In this document: piece after piece, positions 8,664 through 18,416 of the stretch
Numbering within the stretch: the first letter of the stretch is position 1
Layout: each line of letters starts with the position of its first letter
NCBI GenBank assembly: GCA_964536015.1
Contig: CAZHVS010000009.1
Span: forward strand, 1-64,000
DNA from: CAZHVS01 sp964536015
GTDB taxonomy: Bacteria > Bacteroidota > Ignavibacteria > Ignavibacteriales > Ignavibacteriaceae
Length of the DNA stretch: 64,000 nucleotides
Reading direction: 5' to 3'
Program-made: the position numbers and the translations under genes
Notes under the pieces: generated by a model
What the model was told of the DNA's origin: nothing
Seen by the model: the letters and a program-made list of their open reading frames with translations, nothing else
Databases searched by the model: none

Positions 8664-11129
8664 ATGAAAATTCTTGTTAATAAATTTTTTATAGCTTTCT
8701 GCTTTTTATCTGAATTTTTTATCTCTATTCAAGCACAGGTTACTTACGATACTGTAACAACAAAAATAGTTGGACCCGGAATGACATACACTCGCTATGT
8801 TACTGCAAGCATTCCATGGAGCATTGATGTTTTTGTTGCAGATATTAAAACTCAATATTTTGCACTTGAAACTGTAAAATCGAATGACCTTATGGCAGGT
8901 GGAAAAGAGAAAACAACTCAGATGGCTGCAAGAAGAAGTTATAACGGGCATTGGGTTGTTGGTGCTTGCAATGGAGATTTTTTTAATCCAGATGGCTCTG
9001 TTGTAAATATTCAGGTTGCATCAGGCGAAGTTGTCCGTTCTAATGGAACGTGGCCTACATTTGGGTATAATGAAAATAAGAAGATGTCAATCTCAACTCC
9101 GGTTTTTTCCTCAAGCGTTAAAATAAAAGACACTTTAATGACTGTCAACGTATTGAATGGCAGCAGGGGGACAGACCAATTGGTTCTTTTTAATAGTTAT
9201 TTTGGTTCAAGTACAAACACAAATGATTATGGTACTGAAGTTCGCTTTCATCCAATTGCAGGATGGTATGCAAATGATACTTTAGTTTGTGTAGTTGATA
9301 CGGTCGTTATTAATAAAGGAAATATGAATCTTCAAACCGGATTTGGAGTGTTATCAGCCCATGGAATTGTTGCATCCTATATTAATGCAAAAGTATTAAA
9401 AGGTGATACAATTAAAATCTATAACCGTGTTACCAATAGTCCATCAAAATTAAGAGAGATGATTGGCGGTCATCCAACAATAATAATAAATGGAGCGACA
9501 GCACCAATGGATTCTGCAGATTCTTTTGTAATGACAAGGCATCCAAGAACTGCTGTCGGCTTCAATCAGGATACATCTAAGATTTATCTTGTTGTTGTTG
9601 ATGGACGACAGACTCACAGCAAAGGAATGGATTTGTTTGAACTTGCAGTATTTATGAAAACAATTGGTGTTACACAAGCAATTAATCTTGATGGAGGAGG
9701 TTCATCTACACTTGTTGTAAGAGATTCAATAAAAAATTCTCCATCAGACGGGACTGAAAGATTAGTTGGAAATGCTCTTTTAATCATTTCCAAATCGCAG
9801 CTTGGTTCGGCAAGTATAATAAGAATTGATCCACGTTCATCAAGAGTTTTTATAGGAAAAACATTGCAGTTTAATATTTCAGTTTGGGATCAACATTATA
9901 ATCCATTACCAGTAATTCCAACACAGGTTACATATTCATTAAGTAATCCATTATTGGGAACAATAAATTCACAAGGATTATTTACGGCAGGGATGCAGGC
10001 TGCAAACGGTTATGTAATTGCTTCATACAATGGAATAAAAGATTCAACATTTATTACAGTTAAATCAATAGGTTATGTAAAAATCACTCCGAAAAAAGCA
10101 GTTACCGATAAAATGCTTTTAATTACTTTTAAAGCTTCTGCTTTCGATACAGATTCAATTGAATATACTTTTCCTGCTCAGAGTTTTGTTTGGAAGTCGC
10201 TTGATACAACGATTGGTAAAGTTGATTTAGTAGGGCAATTTCAAGGTTTAAATCCGGGTAGTACAAAAGTTGTCGTTTCACTTTACGGAAAAACTGATAC
10301 TGCAAATGTAAGTGTAGAAATTGCTACAGGTGTTAAACTTGTTGATTCAGTAGAAAATATTTCTGACTGGACTTTATCAGGTTTAAATTACGACTCAACA
10401 GAAACAAATTTTCTTCTATCAAATATTTATAAAACCTTGGGTGATTATTCTGTTCAATTGAATTATAAATTTGTTTATCAAAGCGGGCAATATAACTGGG
10501 TTTATCTTAAACCACAGCTTCCTGTCTATGGAATACCGGATTCAATTTTCATTGATGTAAGAAGTGATGGTTTTGCTCATAGAGTTTTTTTTGATTTTGA
10601 AGATGCAACAGGAAATACATACAGGTATCAATGCACAAGACTTGCAAACAAACCAAATATTTTTGATACGTTAAAAGCGCCAATTTTAAAATCTACAATT
10701 ACTTTTCCTGTAACTGTAAAAAGTATTTCAATTGTTCTTGGTAGTCTGGGTGTTACTGGTCAAACTTATAATGGAACGATTTATCTTGATAACATTCGTG
10801 TAAAATATCCAGAACCTTTAGGCATTAAAAATATACAAAAAATTCCTTCGGGTTATAGCTTGTTACAGAATTATCCGAACCCGTTTAATCCATCAACAAA
10901 AATTCAATATTCGCTTGCTTCCAAAGAAAACGTAACATTAAAAATTTTTGATATTATTGGAAATGAAATACAAAAACTTGTTGATGAGGATCAACATCCC
11001 GGTGTTTATGAAATAGAATTCAATGCGAATAAAATTGCAGTAAACAAAGAATTATCAAGTGGAATTTATTTCTATCAACTGATAGCGGGGAATTTTTTAG
11101 AAACAAAAAAAATGGTTTTTATTAAATGA
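8664..11129 (+). CDS. Secreted phosphodiester glycosidase (NAGPA domain) with Ig-like and T9SS sorting domains
   Basis: An 821-residue exported protein. A signal peptide (MKILVNKFFIAFCFLSEFFISIQAQ) follows a GGAG site. An earlier ATG at 8660 leads to a stop after a few codons. Residues about 25-375 are a NAGPA-like domain: CNGDFFNPDGS, GGHPTIIINGA, RHPRTAVGFN, VVVDGRQTHSKGMD, and NLDGGGSSTLVV, the last being the most diagnostic. Family members cleave phosphodiester-linked sugars, the prototype being the mammalian uncovering enzyme. Residues about 380-545 look like bacterial Ig-like (BIG2) repeats, about 550-715 like a jelly-roll binding module, and the C-terminus is a sorting domain (NYPNPFNP ... 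TKKMVFIK). It probably acts on cell-surface or environmental polysaccharide; the substrate is not predictable. Confidence 0.9.
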   Translation: MKILVNKFFIAFCFLSEFFISIQAQVTYDTVTTKIVGPGMTYTRYVTASIPWSIDVFVADIKTQYFALETVKSNDLMAGGKEKTTQMAARRSYNGHWVVGACNGDFFNPDGSVVNIQVASGEVVRSNGTWPTFGYNENKKMSISTPVFSSSVKIKDTLMTVNVLNGSRGTDQLVLFNSYFGSSTNTNDYGTEVRFHPIAGWYANDTLVCVVDTVVINKGNMNLQTGFGVLSAHGIVASYINAKVLKGDTIKIYNRVTNSPSKLREMIGGHPTIIINGATAPMDSADSFVMTRHPRTAVGFNQDTSKIYLVVVDGRQTHSKGMDLFELAVFMKTIGVTQAINLDGGGSSTLVVRDSIKNSPSDGTERLVGNALLIISKSQLGSASIIRIDPRSSRVFIGKTLQFNISVWDQHYNPLPVIPTQVTYSLSNPLLGTINSQGLFTAGMQAANGYVIASYNGIKDSTFITVKSIGYVKITPKKAVTDKMLLITFKASAFDTDSIEYTFPAQSFVWKSLDTTIGKVDLVGQFQGLNPGSTKVVVSLYGKTDTANVSVEIATGVKLVDSVENISDWTLSGLNYDSTETNFLLSNIYKTLGDYSVQLNYKFVYQSGQYNWVYLKPQLPVYGIPDSIFIDVRSDGFAHRVFFDFEDATGNTYRYQCTRLANKPNIFDTLKAPILKSTITFPVTVKSISIVLGSLGVTGQTYNGTIYLDNIRVKYPEPLGIKNIQKIPSGYSLLQNYPNPFNPSTKIQYSLASKENVTLKIFDIIGNEIQKLVDEDQHPGVYEIEFNANKIAVNKELSSGIYFYQLIAGNFLETKKMVFIK

Positions 11130-11155
11130 TGTTTAAACAATAAAAGGAGTATGTT

Positions 11156-11629
11156 ATGCCAGTAGAAAAACTGAAAAGATTTCTTGATGATAACCAGGTA
11201 AAATATATTACCATCAAACATTCTCTTGCTTTTACAGCACAGGAAATAGCTCATTCAGCCCATGTTTCTGGTAAAGGACTTGCAAAAACTGTAATTATAA
11301 AAATAAATGATAAACCAGCAATGTGTGTTCTTCCAGCTTCTCACCGAATTGATTTAAACTTATTGAAACAAGAGACTAAAGCAAGTAAAGTTGAATTAGC
11401 AACAGAACTTGAATTTAAAAACTTATTTCCAGGTTGCGAACTTGGAGCAATGCCGCCATTTGGAAATATTTATGGAATGGAAACTTTCACTGCTGCTTGC
11501 CTTGCAAAAGATGAAGAGATTGCTTTTAATGCAGGGAGTCATACGGAATTAATTCGTCTTCCTTATATTGAATTTGAGCGACTAGTGAAACCAAGAGTAA
11601 TTGAATTTACAACTAAGTACAAAAGCTAA
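11156..11629 (+). CDS. YbaK/EbsC-family aminoacyl-tRNA deacylase
   Basis: A 157-residue cytoplasmic protein of the YbaK/ProX editing family, which hydrolyses mischarged tRNAs (for example Cys- or Ala-tRNAPro). Diagnostic parts are the early helix with FTAQEIAHSAHVSGKGLAKT, the strand MCVLPASHRIDL, the GCELGAMPPFGN loop and FNAGSHTELIRL near the end. The GxxPPFG loop is the family's substrate-gating motif. The ATG at 11156 has an AAAGGAG site at good spacing. Which aminoacyl-tRNA it edits cannot be told from the sequence. It stands between a T9SS gene on the same strand and a convergent peptidase gene. Confidence 0.9.
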   Translation: MPVEKLKRFLDDNQVKYITIKHSLAFTAQEIAHSAHVSGKGLAKTVIIKINDKPAMCVLPASHRIDLNLLKQETKASKVELATELEFKNLFPGCELGAMPPFGNIYGMETFTAACLAKDEEIAFNAGSHTELIRLPYIEFERLVKPRVIEFTTKYKS

Positions 11630-11649
11630 ATTACCTTAATAAAACAAAA

Positions 11650-11673
11650 ATGCCACCTCGAATGAAGTGGCAT
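11650..11673 (-). terminator. Terminator for the minus-strand peptidase run, possibly bidirectional
   Basis: ATGCCAC (11650-11656) pairs with GTGGCAT (11667-11673). Read on the minus strand the hairpin is followed by TTTTTGTTTT, so it terminates the gene at 11700-15305. On the plus strand the following sequence is only moderately T-rich (TGAATAATTTTT), so use by the gene ending at 11629 is possible but weaker. Confidence 0.75.
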
Positions 11674-11699
11674 TGAATAATTTTTAAGTAACTAAATTT

Positions 11700-14600
11700 T
11701 TACTTCATTAATATCATCTTTTTAGTATCAGTATAATTTTTTGTACCATCATTGGCTATCATCTGGTAAATATAAGTTCCGGAAGTGAGTGATGATGCAT
11801 CAAAATCTATTGTGTAATAACCTGATTCTTTTGTCTCATCAACAAGTGTCATCATATATTCACCAAGAGAAGAATAGATTCTAATCTCAACTTTAGCTTT
11901 AACTGGTAATGAATAGGAAATTGTAGTTCTTGGGTTAAAAGGATTTGGATAATTTTGTCCTAAAACAAATTCCTGAGGATTATTTACTTCTACTTCTATC
12001 GTTTTGCTGTAGGATGAAGTTCCATCAAGGTCAATTTGTTTAATGCGGTACTCATATTTTCCTGAAGCAATTTTTTTGTCCGTATAGAAATATGAATTGG
12101 TTTCTGTAGATGTTCCTCTTCCATTTACAAAACTAATTTCACTCCAGATTTCCTTTTCACCGGTCTTTCTTCTTTCAATCTTGAAGCCTTTATTATTAGT
12201 TTCTGTAGCTGTTTGCCAGCTTAAATGTACTTCATTTCCAACTGCATCCGCTTTGAAAGAAGTCAACTCAACTGGAACATTTGAGATAGTCATAGTAATA
12301 GGAACTGTAATAGTTTGATGATTTGGATCGTTAGTTTTTATAATCATATCCATAGAATAATTCCCCGGAGTAAAATCTTCTGTTCTGAAAGTCAATTGAA
12401 CCGCCTTGGAATTTCCGTTATACAATAAACCGCTCAAAGTATTTCCAAGTAACCACTCAGGGTCAGCCGAAAATTGAAGAGCTTTACCATTCGCTACATA
12501 ATTAGCATTGTAAGCAACCTGCAAGCCAACTGTTCCGGTTTCGTTTTCAATTCCTATTGTTGCAGAGTTTAATGTCCCACTCATATTATTGTAATAGACC
12601 ATTATCTTTCCACTCTGATATAGCACAATCTGAAATGTATAACTTGCCGTTCCGGAATAGCGTTGATAATTTGTCCATTGAATAATAAATTTATTTCCAT
12701 CCTGTCTGTAATGAACTGTTCCGGGAGTTTTTGCATCAAGATCATCCCAGAAAGGAGCAATAAATCTGTTTGGTAATGCCGTCGAAGGAATAGTTGTATT
12801 CGAATACCAGCTTGCAGTTACTGGATCGAAAGTAATTATTCCATTTGTAGTAATGTAAAGTTCAGTTTTAGTTTGTCCATAATATTTAAAACCGAAACCA
12901 ATTGGTAAAGGTCCAACATAACCTTCATCTGTTGCACTTCCTGTACCGGTTGCAATCCAGCTTGTTACCTGGGTTCCAACACCGGAAATATCATTCCATA
13001 CATATTGAGGTCCGTTTGGTTCGTCGCTATCTTTCCATTTGTATCCAAAAGCATCAGGACCGCCTTGACCTAAAAGAGCATCTCCAAAGAGAACTTGATT
13101 GTCTCCTTTATTTTCATAAACAGATTGGTTCGAGTTTAGTGAAATTATCTTACTTTCAATTTTATTTGTCGGGAATGTATTATTCGCAAATTGAACATTG
13201 TATGATAATGTAGAAGGATTTACTGAATTATTTGATATAATAACTGAGTCAACTACGACTGTGTTGTTTCCAACTACTTTGTTAATGCTTGTTGGACTTA
13301 CCACACAATTTGGAGCAGCAAGTGTAAACATATAAGGAACATTGGATAACAATGATTTATTTCCCCAAATGTCTTCAGCTTTGATAGCAAAGTAATATTT
13401 TGTTTCAATCTGCAAACTATCAATGGTAATTGAACGTGGAGTTCCAAGAGTATCGGAGCAACCGGTCAAATATTTTCTGCTGCAGGTATTAAAGTTTGCT
13501 TCAGTAATTTGATTGGTTGAATAACGAATATCGTATGCAGTTACGCCTCCATAAGTAGAATCATAAGGAGCTGTCCAGCTTAATGAAATCGAGTTCGAAG
13601 TTGGATTATTCAAAGCTAAATTAGTAATTACTGTGGGTGCAGTAGAATCAGGAAGAATTAATTTCTTAGTTGAAATTGAAGGATCACCCATAAGGTTATA
13701 CATTTCAAGGTAACGTAACATTGTTTGTGTAACGCTTCCATAATACTGAACAAGATAGAATTTCCCTTTATCCATCATTGGAGTAACTTTGTAAATTCCA
13801 TCAGTAAACATTGAACGGAAAAGTCGGCGTTCAAGTATATCATCTTCATCCCAGTATGAATTAACTGAAGAACCATAAAAAGCACTTCCGCCATTTGTAG
13901 TTCTTATCCATGTTTCTCCAAAGCATTCTGTTGTGAGGTGATAAGAACCAGTAACACATGCAAACGAATACACAAATGGAAATACTGTGTTTGTCAATGC
14001 TCTTACTTGTGTTTGATTTAATACTGGACCATCTGCCCAGTAGGTTTCAGCTCCATGTCCAGAATAAATAGCAAAAATCTGGTTTGCATTAAGTGCATTA
14101 ATAAGTTGTTGTGTTGTTGCTCCATAGGTTTGAGTATATAACTTCATTATTGCATAGTTGTTTGGAGTAAAGAAAGAATCAATTACAAAATTATGAGTTC
14201 CTTCTGTTATGCTATAGTTATCAGTCGAAGCCATAAAGATACTTTTTTTCTGCAAAGTACCAATATAGTTTTCCATATATAAAGTTTTGTTAATAATATT
14301 TTGTAATTCAGCTAAACTTGAGATAGAAAATCTGCCAATGCTTACATCTGCAAAGTAATCTGAGCCCTGTAATAATGCATAGTTCAAGTCAGTCTTTGGA
14401 TTGCCTTCTCCGGAACCAGTCCAGCAAGGAATTTTATCAACATCACCAACTAAGAGAACAAACTCAGGTTTATTTGCTGGATCATTGTAACGATTTTGAA
14501 TAAATGTTTTTATTGCCGTTGTTGTTGTACCGGTAGTGTTTGTATTGAACACAGCTACGTTGTAGCCATTTGCTGTTTTATGATTAATAAATGGAGTTAA

Positions 14601-15305
14601 GCCGCTTTCAAAATCTGGAGCAGTAATAATTAAATAGTTCATTAATAATTTTGGTTGACCAGGTTCAAAATTAACAAATATACCTTTTAAGAATTCGTTA
14701 TAGGTATTTGAAAATTGATTTGAATAATTGAAATTATTTGCAACAGAAATATTGAAATTCCCTTTTTTAATCACTGTTAACTTATCTTCTAAAGGATTAT
14801 ATCTAAATGGATAGATAGTAACTGCTACACCAGTAACACCAGCGATGTTAAATTTTTCTGAAATTGTTACAAAAGGTTGATCATCTTTACCTTTAGAATT
14901 ATAATATGCCTGATCAAAAGAAAAAGGTCTGTCTTCTAATCTTTTATCTCTTGGCCAGGGCATTTGAACAGGCATAATTTTGCTTGTCAGTACTTCGGTA
15001 TTTGAATTTATATTAATTCCATTAATAACCGGATTAGAACCTTCGGGAATAGCCATAAAAAATGTAACTTGCGGAAGATTGGGCAGACCAACTTCTGTAC
15101 TGACACCATATTCAGGAATTTCTATCTGGTAAAAAGATTTTCCGTTTGCATTTATATTTTTAATTGAATACTGAGGTAATTGGAAATTAACTTTATAAGC
15201 ATCTTTTTCTTTTGTAATTGTAACACCTTCAGGAGCTTTTCCAAAAGATGTGCCAACTATCAATATCAAAAAATAAATAAATAAAGTCGTACTAATTTTT
15301 TTCAT
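11700..15305 (-). CDS. Gingipain-like C25 cysteine peptidase with T9SS sorting domain
   Basis: A 1201-residue secreted protease precursor. It has a signal peptide, then a propeptide-like region to about residue 220 (GLPNLPQVTFFMAIPEG and the following strands). The C25 catalytic domain spans about 225-560, with the catalytic pair His417 (in YSGHGAETYW) and Cys450 (in SFACVTGSY). Their spacing of 33 residues is the same as recalled for gingipain R. A fibronectin III domain (about 565-660), an all-beta region (about 740-960), a fibronectin-like linker (VELTSFKAD...) and a type A sorting domain (NYPNPFNP ... TKKMILMK) follow. It is last in a minus-strand run with the VanX-like gene 14 bp upstream. 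Trypsin-like or Lys specificity cannot be told from what is visible. Confident as a C25-family peptidase. Confidence 0.93.
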   Translation of the reverse strand: MKKISTTLFIYFLILIVGTSFGKAPEGVTITKEKDAYKVNFQLPQYSIKNINANGKSFYQIEIPEYGVSTEVGLPNLPQVTFFMAIPEGSNPVINGININSNTEVLTSKIMPVQMPWPRDKRLEDRPFSFDQAYYNSKGKDDQPFVTISEKFNIAGVTGVAVTIYPFRYNPLEDKLTVIKKGNFNISVANNFNYSNQFSNTYNEFLKGIFVNFEPGQPKLLMNYLIITAPDFESGLTPFINHKTANGYNVAVFNTNTTGTTTTAIKTFIQNRYNDPANKPEFVLLVGDVDKIPCWTGSGEGNPKTDLNYALLQGSDYFADVSIGRFSISSLAELQNIINKTLYMENYIGTLQKKSIFMASTDNYSITEGTHNFVIDSFFTPNNYAIMKLYTQTYGATTQQLINALNANQIFAIYSGHGAETYWADGPVLNQTQVRALTNTVFPFVYSFACVTGSYHLTTECFGETWIRTTNGGSAFYGSSVNSYWDEDDILERRLFRSMFTDGIYKVTPMMDKGKFYLVQYYGSVTQTMLRYLEMYNLMGDPSISTKKLILPDSTAPTVITNLALNNPTSNSISLSWTAPYDSTYGGVTAYDIRYSTNQITEANFNTCSRKYLTGCSDTLGTPRSITIDSLQIETKYYFAIKAEDIWGNKSLLSNVPYMFTLAAPNCVVSPTSINKVVGNNTVVVDSVIISNNSVNPSTLSYNVQFANNTFPTNKIESKIISLNSNQSVYENKGDNQVLFGDALLGQGGPDAFGYKWKDSDEPNGPQYVWNDISGVGTQVTSWIATGTGSATDEGYVGPLPIGFGFKYYGQTKTELYITTNGIITFDPVTASWYSNTTIPSTALPNRFIAPFWDDLDAKTPGTVHYRQDGNKFIIQWTNYQRYSGTASYTFQIVLYQSGKIMVYYNNMSGTLNSATIGIENETGTVGLQVAYNANYVANGKALQFSADPEWLLGNTLSGLLYNGNSKAVQLTFRTEDFTPGNYSMDMIIKTNDPNHQTITVPITMTISNVPVELTSFKADAVGNEVHLSWQTATETNNKGFKIERRKTGEKEIWSEISFVNGRGTSTETNSYFYTDKKIASGKYEYRIKQIDLDGTSSYSKTIEVEVNNPQEFVLGQNYPNPFNPRTTISYSLPVKAKVEIRIYSSLGEYMMTLVDETKESGYYTIDFDASSLTSGTYIYQMIANDGTKNYTDTKKMILMK

Positions 15306-15319
15306 TCATTGTCTCCGTT

Positions 15320-16030
15320 TTATTTAAGTAATTCTAAATTATCGAAAGATATATCTAAGAGTTCAAAATTTTTCCAGCCATTAAAGTCATAATGCCACCA
15401 TTCAGATGTAATAGACGCAAAACCATATTTTTCCATTGTGGTTTTCAACAATTTTCTGTTTTCAATTAACTTTTTTGGTAAGTTCATATAAGAGTGATGT
15501 GCTTTAACAGTAAAATCATCGTAAGGAGTAGGCATTTGAATTTCTTTACCGGTTGTTAAATCTATAATGGTAAGATCAACTGCACATCCACGATTATGAC
15601 GCGAGCCTTTCTTAGGGTCGGCAGCGTACCTGTCGTCTTTAACAAAATCCCATAAAGTTAATGTAATAGAATATGGACGGTAAGCATCATAAATTTTTAG
15701 TCCAAGATTTTTTTGTTTTAGTTCTTGCTGGATTTTTTTCAATTGTACTGCTGCATTATATCTGAGAAATGCTTTGGGTTTTGGATATAAAACTTTTTTT
15801 GTAAAATTATTCTTTGTAGCGTAGCGTATGTCAAGTACAATGTCAGGAATAAATTTTTCAAGGTCTACAAGAATTTTATTGCTATCTTTTTCAATTATTT
15901 TTTTATATAGCTCAATATCTTCAACAACCTGCAAACCGTATTTGTTAACAGGAATAGTTTGTGCAAAACTAAAGTATGTTGTAAAGAAGATTATTAAGCT
16001 TAATGCTAATATTTTTCTTTGAAAGTTCAC
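15320..16030 (-). CDS. D-alanyl-D-alanine dipeptidase (VanX/DdpX-like, M15)
   Basis: A 236-residue exported zinc dipeptidase. The start is GTG 16030, which gives a signal peptide (KILALSLIIFFTTYFSFAQ). The VanX-type zinc and catalytic motifs are complete: SRHNRGCAVDLTI (SxHxxGxAxD) and SEWWHYDF (ExxWH). The substrate arginine region is YDAYRPYS. Family members cleave D-Ala-D-Ala. Outside glycopeptide-resistance operons they usually salvage peptidoglycan dipeptide, and no vanH/vanA/vanS-like genes are nearby. It lies between an M14 peptidase (54 bp) and the C25 peptidase (14 bp) on the same strand, which suggests a shared role in extracytoplasmic peptide breakdown. Confidence 0.92.
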   Translation of the reverse strand: MNFQRKILALSLIIFFTTYFSFAQTIPVNKYGLQVVEDIELYKKIIEKDSNKILVDLEKFIPDIVLDIRYATKNNFTKKVLYPKPKAFLRYNAAVQLKKIQQELKQKNLGLKIYDAYRPYSITLTLWDFVKDDRYAADPKKGSRHNRGCAVDLTIIDLTTGKEIQMPTPYDDFTVKAHHSYMNLPKKLIENRKLLKTTMEKYGFASITSEWWHYDFNGWKNFELLDISFDNLELLK

Positions 16031-16084
16031 TGTTGGTAATCTATTAAATAATTAACTTGTTTCTGAAAACTAAACATAAGGTTT

Positions 16085-17848
16085 TTAATATGAATTTTCA
16101 ATCCGAAAGATTGGATATACATTCAGCTTAGAATCAAAGTAAAAAGACCTTTCATAAAAAAAGTTGAGTCTTGCATCGGGATTGTTTCTAAATTGTTCAT
16201 CACTCATTAATTTTTGTTCAAATTCCTTTTTTAATTGAAGATTATTTTTAAGCATTAACTCCGCTTCTTTTTCCATTACATAAGGTTCAAAATATTCTTT
16301 CTTTTCAAATATTTGATTCATAAATCCCCATCTTAAAAAAGAATCGGCTGATTTTGGTTCTAATGCAATTAGAATAACTCTTAAAGTTCGTTGGTTGCAT
16401 TTTACTATTAAAGACCCTTTTGGGATTTTCTCGATAACTTTAAGAGTATCATAGTTTACTGTTACAGGAGTTCTGCCTTCATAAGGAGATGTATTAAATT
16501 TAACGTTTTTGAATTTGTACTTCGTCACTGGCATTTCTTTGTCTTCAGAAAGTAAGTCAATTTCAACTCCATGTAATCTTAATCTATCCGCAATAAATTC
16601 CCATTCTTTGGGAATAATATACCCAAAAGGAACTAAAACAGAATCAACTATTTTGAATTTATTAAAGTGAGGAATTTCAATTTCATACTTTTCACCGGTG
16701 TAAGTGGTTTTTATTGTTCCTGAAATTAAGCTGGAATCCTTATGAAATTTTATTCCTTTGTACAAAAAATTTTCATACTCATTTGTTCTTTGAAATTGAA
16801 TCGGGTAAAATTTCTTATTCTGAAAATATTGTTCAATTGTTTTATTGTCGGCTTCTTTACTTATGTATAATATTTTATGTGGATTCATATTTGTATATTC
16901 CAGCACTGCAGTAATCATTTCTTTGGTCGAAAACACTCTCTGTTTATAAGGTTTCATCATATGAGTTTCAATTAATAAACCAATTCTGTTTTGAATGATA
17001 GCATATCCATTCGATAATCTTGGTGAAGCAACCCAATCTGTTAATCCGCTTTCCGGATCATCACCAAGAAATCCTACATAAGGCGCTATTAAATAGCCAG
17101 CATTTTCTACTTTGTTCGAAATAAATGGAAGAATTTCATCTTTTACAAGTTTTGCAGTTCCTATATAAACGTTAGGTCCTTTTGAAATTTCATAAGTAAT
17201 TGTGTATTGATAATCTGCTCCATCAGTAGTGTGAGTATCGATAAAAAAATCAGGTAAGTAAGTGGAAAATAATTTTAAAAATGCTTGCATTTCTGGAGAA
17301 TCAGCTTTTACAAAATCACGATTTAAATTGTAGTTTTGTGCGGTAGTTCTCCATCCCATTTCTTCAGGTCCATTTTGATTTATTCTGTTGTACTTTGAAA
17401 TTCTTTCATGTCCATCGACATTAAAAATTGGAATGACAATAATATTTGCAAAATTTATTAACTTTTCTTTTTCCTTTGTAATTAAAATTTCTCTTAACAA
17501 GAGCATACAGGCATCTTTACCTTCAATTTCACCAGCGTGAATTCCGTTATTAATTAGAATTAAAGGTTTTTCTGATTTCACTAAGTCTGTAGCTTCAAAA
17601 TTCATTTCTTTTGAGACAATAAAATAATACAGGTTGCGGCCCTGAGATGATATTCCAAACGTTTTCAGTTTTGCAAAAGGAGAAGCCTGTTCAAGTTTTT
17701 TAAAATAATTAATGGTTTCATCATAACCGGAAGTGCTTAGAAAATCAGAGGTTTCAAATTTTGTTAACCATTCTGAAGAGATAGTGGATTGGGCAATAAT
17801 TTGTATAGTTATTACGCTGTAGCAAAGTAAAAGTTTTAAATGTTTCAT
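16085..17848 (-). CDS. M14-family zinc carboxypeptidase, exported
   Basis: A 587-residue exported metallopeptidase. It has a signal peptide (MKHLKLLLCYSVITIQIIAQ). The catalytic domain spans about residues 30-320, with the zinc motif HAGEIEG (HxxE), the conserved NVDGHERISKYNR and YNLNRDF segments, the third zinc ligand in FIDTHTTDG, and a putative catalytic Glu in LIETHMM. The C-terminal 250 residues are a mixed region without a recognised domain and there is no T9SS tail, so the protein is probably periplasmic. It is first of a three-gene peptidase run reading M14, then VanX-like, then C25. It probably trims C-terminal residues from peptides released by other proteases. Confidence 0.9.
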   Translation of the reverse strand: MKHLKLLLCYSVITIQIIAQSTISSEWLTKFETSDFLSTSGYDETINYFKKLEQASPFAKLKTFGISSQGRNLYYFIVSKEMNFEATDLVKSEKPLILINNGIHAGEIEGKDACMLLLREILITKEKEKLINFANIIVIPIFNVDGHERISKYNRINQNGPEEMGWRTTAQNYNLNRDFVKADSPEMQAFLKLFSTYLPDFFIDTHTTDGADYQYTITYEISKGPNVYIGTAKLVKDEILPFISNKVENAGYLIAPYVGFLGDDPESGLTDWVASPRLSNGYAIIQNRIGLLIETHMMKPYKQRVFSTKEMITAVLEYTNMNPHKILYISKEADNKTIEQYFQNKKFYPIQFQRTNEYENFLYKGIKFHKDSSLISGTIKTTYTGEKYEIEIPHFNKFKIVDSVLVPFGYIIPKEWEFIADRLRLHGVEIDLLSEDKEMPVTKYKFKNVKFNTSPYEGRTPVTVNYDTLKVIEKIPKGSLIVKCNQRTLRVILIALEPKSADSFLRWGFMNQIFEKKEYFEPYVMEKEAELMLKNNLQLKKEFEQKLMSDEQFRNNPDARLNFFYERSFYFDSKLNVYPIFRIENSY

Positions 17849-18033
17849 CTTAAATCTAAATAAAAAATTATTTCATTCGAAAATAACAATAAATACAGAA
17901 GCATTGAACTAATTTTTTATTTTAGTGTTTTTACTAATCAGAAAATTGGTTTAAAATCAAATAGAAAATTTATCTATTTCTTTCTTAATGAAATTTTCTT
18001 AATATTAATCTGTAAATAAAGAGAGATTCTATT

Positions 18034-18414
18034 ATGTTCACTTTAATAGATAAAAGTAATTACTTAAAGGGATTGTTAATCCTTGCTAAAAAAGATAATC
18101 AACTAAGAGATAGCGAAAAGAATATAATCAGGTCGGTTGCTCAAAGATTGGGATTCAGCAAAGATTTTTATGAAGAAACTTTACAAAACCTTATGCGAAA
18201 TGAATATATCCTTGAAGATCCAATAATTTTTTCTAACCAAGAAATTGCAAAAATGTTTATTTCCGAAGGATTGGAACTTGCAGATGCCGATGATGAAATT
18301 GTAGATAAAGAATTAAAATGGTTGAGTACAATCGCTTCTGCTAATAATATTCCTGCAGAATGGATGCAAAGTGTTTTAGATAAGAATAAAAGACAAAACC
18401 TTAAGGTGGCTTAG
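18034..18414 (+). CDS. TerB-like domain protein
   Basis: A 126-residue all-helical cytoplasmic protein resembling the TerB/DjlA-N fold, found in tellurite-resistance and stress proteins. The pattern LLILAKKDNQLRDSEKNIIRSVAQRLG, followed by a second acidic helix pair (GLELADADDEIVDKELKWL), is typical: each half has an acidic DxxxxxxE metal-binding-like segment. An AAAGAGAG ribosome site precedes the ATG. It overlaps no gene and is two bases upstream of the macro-domain gene, so the pair is a likely operon. The specific function is unknown, and no other ter genes are present. Confidence 0.7.
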   Translation: MFTLIDKSNYLKGLLILAKKDNQLRDSEKNIIRSVAQRLGFSKDFYEETLQNLMRNEYILEDPIIFSNQEIAKMFISEGLELADADDEIVDKELKWLSTIASANNIPAEWMQSVLDKNKRQNLKVA

Positions 18415-18416
18415 TA

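Noticed and set aside
15320..16030. Glycopeptide-resistance (van) cluster
   Set aside because: Only a VanX-like dipeptidase is present; no vanH, vanA or vanRS-like genes are nearby, so a salvage role is more likely.
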